Positions 61,890 through 64,000 of a DNA stretch of 64,000 nt are shown here, one piece after another. A model generated the notes under the pieces. That model did no database searches. It saw only the letters and a program-made list of their open reading frames with translations, and was not told the DNA's origin. Each line of letters begins with the position of its first letter. The stretch's first letter is position 1. The stretch spans positions 62,001-126,000 of the forward strand of contig NZ_DAIDJE010000130.1 of the NCBI RefSeq assembly GCF_027451485.1. Reading direction: 5' to 3'. Source of the stretch: Bradyrhizobium sp. (GTDB taxonomy: Bacteria > Pseudomonadota > Alphaproteobacteria > Rhizobiales > Xanthobacteraceae). A program made the position numbers and the translations under genes.

Positions 61890-62263
61890 CAGATTCTCCG
61901 GCGGTTCTCATACGTGCTGGCCATCCGCGATGGCCCCTCGTTTCTCTCCTTTCGCCGGCCTCGGCTCCGGCCAGCGGACAGGGATCTTCGCAGCTCTAAA
62001 GCTGGTCATTATATCTACCTGCTCTCTCTCCAACGAAACGACGCGAGAGAGGACGCGGATCACCTGACCGCTGAAGACAAGATGGCCGTCTTCCAGGCCA
62101 GCACCCGCCGATCTGAAGTACCTGCACCGCAAGCAGCGAATTCGATCAGGGGCTTCAGATCGATGAAGCGGCACTAGCATCAATAAGTAAGCCAGCGCCC
62201 AAGACTTTCCGAAGTTCGCGAAGGTGGGAGCTGAGGCGTAACACGAACTTCGGAAAGTGGGCA
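61890..62263. other. Intergenic stretch containing a long inverted repeat
   Basis: About 375 bases between the receiver gene and the chrR stop. A minus-strand frame (61908-62342) contains some protein-like residues (LRCRYFRSAGAG; VSLEREQVDIMTSF), but it overlaps chrR and is not supportable. The inverted repeat is given separately. Confidence 0.4.
62204..62258. repeat. Fifteen-base perfect inverted repeat downstream of chrR
   Basis: ACTTTCCGAAGTTCG and CGAACTTCGGAAAGT pair exactly around 25 bases, and flanking GCCC/GGGC extend the pairing after three unpaired bases. It ends six bases from the chrR stop, so it is likely a terminator or a mobile palindromic element. No U-run is seen. Confidence 0.75.
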
Positions 62264-62917
62264 CTAGAGCCGCACGAACGGACTGATGAGCCTGCCAAAG
62301 AAGCCGTTCATTCGCAGGTCGCCGATCATCGCGACGACGCAAAGACAGGGGCCCTCATCCCCGACAATCGGACGATGATCGATATCCTCGTCGCCGTAAT
62401 CGAAGTCGCCGGGACCATAGCGGCCACCCGCATGGCTGAAGCTGCCCTTGAGCACGCAGGTCAGCTCGGTGCCAGTGTGCGTATGTTCGATCATGCGCGT
62501 GCCAGGAGCGGATTGAAGCAAAAAGGCTCTCGCTTTCCCTCGGCCCGGAAGATCGATCGGTTGAACGCTCACGCCCGGGGCGACGCGCCGGCGTTTACCG
62601 AGGCGGCAGCGCCGGAGGATCTCGGGCAGATCCCGATGCTCCTCCTCGTCCACGTTGCGAGCTTCGGAGGGCCTAGTATCTCGTGGCGGCGCCTCCTGGA
62701 TGCGGGCCATCAGAAGATCGAAGGCTCCATCCGAGATCGCCGCAGGCTCCGCATTCTCAAGTGCTTCGCCGGCAAGTTGCTCCATCGCCTGTACGAAGCG
62801 ACGGCAACGCGCACAACCCGCCACGTGCACGCCGACGACCAGATGCTCCGCCTCACCGAGCGCGCCGGTCGCCAGGTCAGCCAAAAGATCTTCCGGCGGA
62901 TGATGGGTTATGCTCAT
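62264..62917 (-). CDS. chrR: ChrR-like zinc anti-sigma factor
   Basis: The 217-residue protein has an N-terminal anti-sigma domain with the zinc motif HHPPEDLLADLATGAL and HVAGCARCRRF. A C-terminal cupin-like domain (about 100-210) has MIEHTHTGTELTCVLKGSFS and GDEDIDHRPIVG, whose His and Glu residues can bind metal. ChrR holds RpoE until singlet oxygen releases it. Its ATG overlaps the rpoE stop by four bases, so both are made together. The cupin domain is the signal-sensing part in Rhodobacter ChrR. This makes the downstream RpoE-like promoters a singlet-oxygen regulon. Confidence 0.94.
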   Translation of the reverse strand: MSITHHPPEDLLADLATGALGEAEHLVVGVHVAGCARCRRFVQAMEQLAGEALENAEPAAISDGAFDLLMARIQEAPPRDTRPSEARNVDEEEHRDLPEILRRCRLGKRRRVAPGVSVQPIDLPGRGKARAFLLQSAPGTRMIEHTHTGTELTCVLKGSFSHAGGRYGPGDFDYGDEDIDHRPIVGDEGPCLCVVAMIGDLRMNGFFGRLISPFVRL

Positions 62918-63570
62918 GGCGCTTCATCCAAAAGGTCTCTGAGGCGGTTCATCGCCAACCTGATCCTCGACTTAACCGTGCCGAGCGGAATGCCCAACAA
63001 GCTCGCGATCTCCGGATGGGGCCGCTCCTCGATAAACGAAAGCTGGATTACCTTGGATTGCTCATCCGACAGCCGATCGATTGCCGCCTTGACGCGCGCG
63101 GTGTCCTCGACCCGCGAGATAACAACATCGGCAGGCTCGGTCGCATCCGGCATGTTCGCAAGGTCTGCGTCTTCACCAAACCGGCCCGCCCGGGCATGTC
63201 TTCGCAAGGAGTCGATGCGCAAATTACGCGCGATCGTGAAGATCCAGGCCGCCGCACCCGTGCTTGCTGGATCGAACTGGCCCGCCTTTCGCCACACAGC
63301 TATCAGCGTGCCCTGGGCAATCTCCTCAGCTTCGTCGGCGCTGCATCCCGCCTTCAGCATCAATCCCTTAATGCGCGGTCCGAAGTGTTCGAACAGGCTC
63401 CTGAACGCCTCGCGGTCGCCGTGAGAGGCGACCCGCCCGATTAAATCGCTCCATTCCACCTTTGGCTTCAGCCCCCTGCTCGCACCAACTGACGGCCACG
63501 CCTTCGTCGTCGAAGGTAGCACGATGCCTGCGCGGTTTGGCAATCTGGTCGTTCGGATAGCAGCGATCAT
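62914..63570 (-). CDS. rpoE: RpoE-like ECF sigma factor (ECF11-type)
   Basis: The 218-residue sigma factor has region 2 (RVASHGDREAFRSLFEHFGP; AWIFTIARNLRIDSLRR) and region 4 (LSDEQSKVIQLSFIEERPHP; GIPLGTVKSRIRLAMNRLRD). It pairs with ChrR. The ATG at 63570 gives a normal N-terminus; the frame is open another 35 codons upstream. A TGATCC-N16-CGTTCT promoter lies 30 bases before it, so it is autoregulated. The same promoter pattern before three nearby operons shows the likely regulon. folE is just upstream on the same strand. Confidence 0.94.
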   Translation of the reverse strand: MIAAIRTTRLPNRAGIVLPSTTKAWPSVGASRGLKPKVEWSDLIGRVASHGDREAFRSLFEHFGPRIKGLMLKAGCSADEAEEIAQGTLIAVWRKAGQFDPASTGAAAWIFTIARNLRIDSLRRHARAGRFGEDADLANMPDATEPADVVISRVEDTARVKAAIDRLSDEQSKVIQLSFIEERPHPEIASLLGIPLGTVKSRIRLAMNRLRDLLDEAP

Positions 63571-63600
63571 GGATCCTCGGCAAGGAACCGTCTGGAGGGG

Positions 63601-63628
63601 AGAACGAGCGCCCTGCCTTGGTGGATCA
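63601..63628 (-). promoter_or_regulatory. Autoregulatory ECF promoter of rpoE-chrR
   Basis: On the minus strand TGATCC (63628-63623), 16 bases and CGTTCT (63606-63601), 30 bases before the rpoE ATG. Fits the ECF11/RpoE-ChrR pattern. Confidence 0.78.
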
Positions 63629-63661
63629 CCATGGACGCTTTCTTTCCCGCGGGGAACCGCT

Positions 63662-64000
63662 TCAATCCGCCCCATCGGCGTTCACCATGGCCAGAAACTC
63701 CTGGCGGCGGACGGCCTCGGTTCGGAAGCAGCCGAGCATCCGGGTCGTGGTCAGGTCTACCCCGTGCTTCCTGACGCCGCGGCCACTGATGCATTGGTGG
63801 GAGGCCTGTATGAGCACCGCGACGCCGAGTGGCTCGAGCGCCCGCTCGATAGCGCCCGCAATTTCCGCCGTGAGCCGTTCCTGGATTTGCAGGCGATTGG
63901 CATACGCCTCTACGACCCGGGCAAGCTTTGATATGCCCACGACCCGGTCGCGCGGGACGTAGCCAACCCACGCATGTCCTGTGATCGGCGCCATGTGATG
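63662..64000 (-). CDS. folE: GTP cyclohydrolase I, C-terminal part cut by the window edge
   Basis: The frame runs off the right edge. The visible 112 residues include HHM at the very edge (the family's HHM zinc region), then TGHAWVGYVPRDRVVGISKL and ASHQCISGRGVRKHGVDLTT, ending TRMLGCFRTEAVRRQEFLAM. The Cys of HQC is the second zinc ligand of FolE. The enzyme makes dihydroneopterin triphosphate from GTP, the first step of folate and pterin synthesis. It is upstream of rpoE on the same strand with 91 bases between; the ECF promoter lies in that gap, so rpoE has its own promoter. Confidence 0.92.
   Translation of the reverse strand, partial: HHMAPITGHAWVGYVPRDRVVGISKLARVVEAYANRLQIQERLTAEIAGAIERALEPLGVAVLIQASHQCISGRGVRKHGVDLTTTRMLGCFRTEAVRRQEFLAMVNADGAD

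Noticed and set aside
61908-62342. A 144-codon minus-strand frame downstream of chrR
   Set aside because: It overlaps chrR in another frame and contains the long inverted repeat; only a short stretch looks protein-like.

Overview
The window looks like chromosome from an alphaproteobacterium of the Bradyrhizobium/Rhodopseudomonas type. It is GC-rich and dense in ABC transport, quinoprotein and general-stress genes, with many tiny orphan proteins. It carries FixK/FNR-type palindromes (TTGA-N6-TCAA), EcfG-type promoters (GGAAC-N16/17-YGTT) and a RpoE-ChrR singlet-oxygen sigma system. I found no rRNA, tRNA, CRISPR array, phage or insertion sequence. All functions are read from the sequence; no database search was run.

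Left third (0-24 kb). The end of a luciferase-like flavin oxidoreductase gene and a DUF2235 hydrolase precede a kdgK-eda pair (KDG kinase and KDPG aldolase). A leftward six-gene operon follows (10.4 to 3.7 kb): an NMT1/THI5-type binding protein, a free-standing MetE catalytic core, a Liv-type binding protein, a LivH permease, a LivM-LivG fusion and LivF. Next come a GreA-like factor and an M15-like peptidase. A fluoride cassette holds a fluoride riboswitch, two unlike CrcB/Fluc genes and DUF190. A periplasmic oxidation locus has a molybdenum hydroxylase (iorAB-like) convergent with a PQQ alcohol dehydrogenase bearing the lanthanide Asp signature, a secreted protein and a Rieske protein. A MarR regulator diverges from an amidohydrolase.

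Middle (24.4-44.3 kb). This is a compact low-oxygen/stress island. Six strict and one relaxed FixK/FNR boxes sit before DUF3775, hsp20-hypothetical-DUF1614, archease-rtcB (RNA repair), a secreted SagB/nitroreductase-like protein, an MBL-fold/CapA operon with a divergent ACP-acyl-AMP ligase-acyltransferase fusion, and an operon for a small protein, acetate-CoA ligase, PDH E1 alpha, E1 beta, E2 and a free ACP. At five of these promoters the box centre lies where a class II activator site would give a short leader (about 16-33 nt).

Right part (44.3-52.7 kb). A KaiC-like ATPase and a hybrid histidine kinase form an operon. Several tiny proteins, an aldo/keto reductase, DUF3606 and a ferritin-like DUF892 protein follow. 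EcfG-type promoters lie exactly 35 bases before the kaiC-like, aldo/keto reductase and DUF892 starts.

Right end (52.8-64 kb). This is a singlet-oxygen regulon: DUF1365 and FAD oxidoreductase, divergent DUF1295 and cyclopropane fatty-acid synthase, DUF2177 and TspO, then rpoE-chrR with folE upstream. Four copies of one promoter architecture, TGATCC-N16-CGTT, sit before the three target operons and before rpoE itself. This makes it the best-supported regulatory system in the window. PAS-LuxR, triple-PAS chemotaxis and single-receiver genes lie between its parts.
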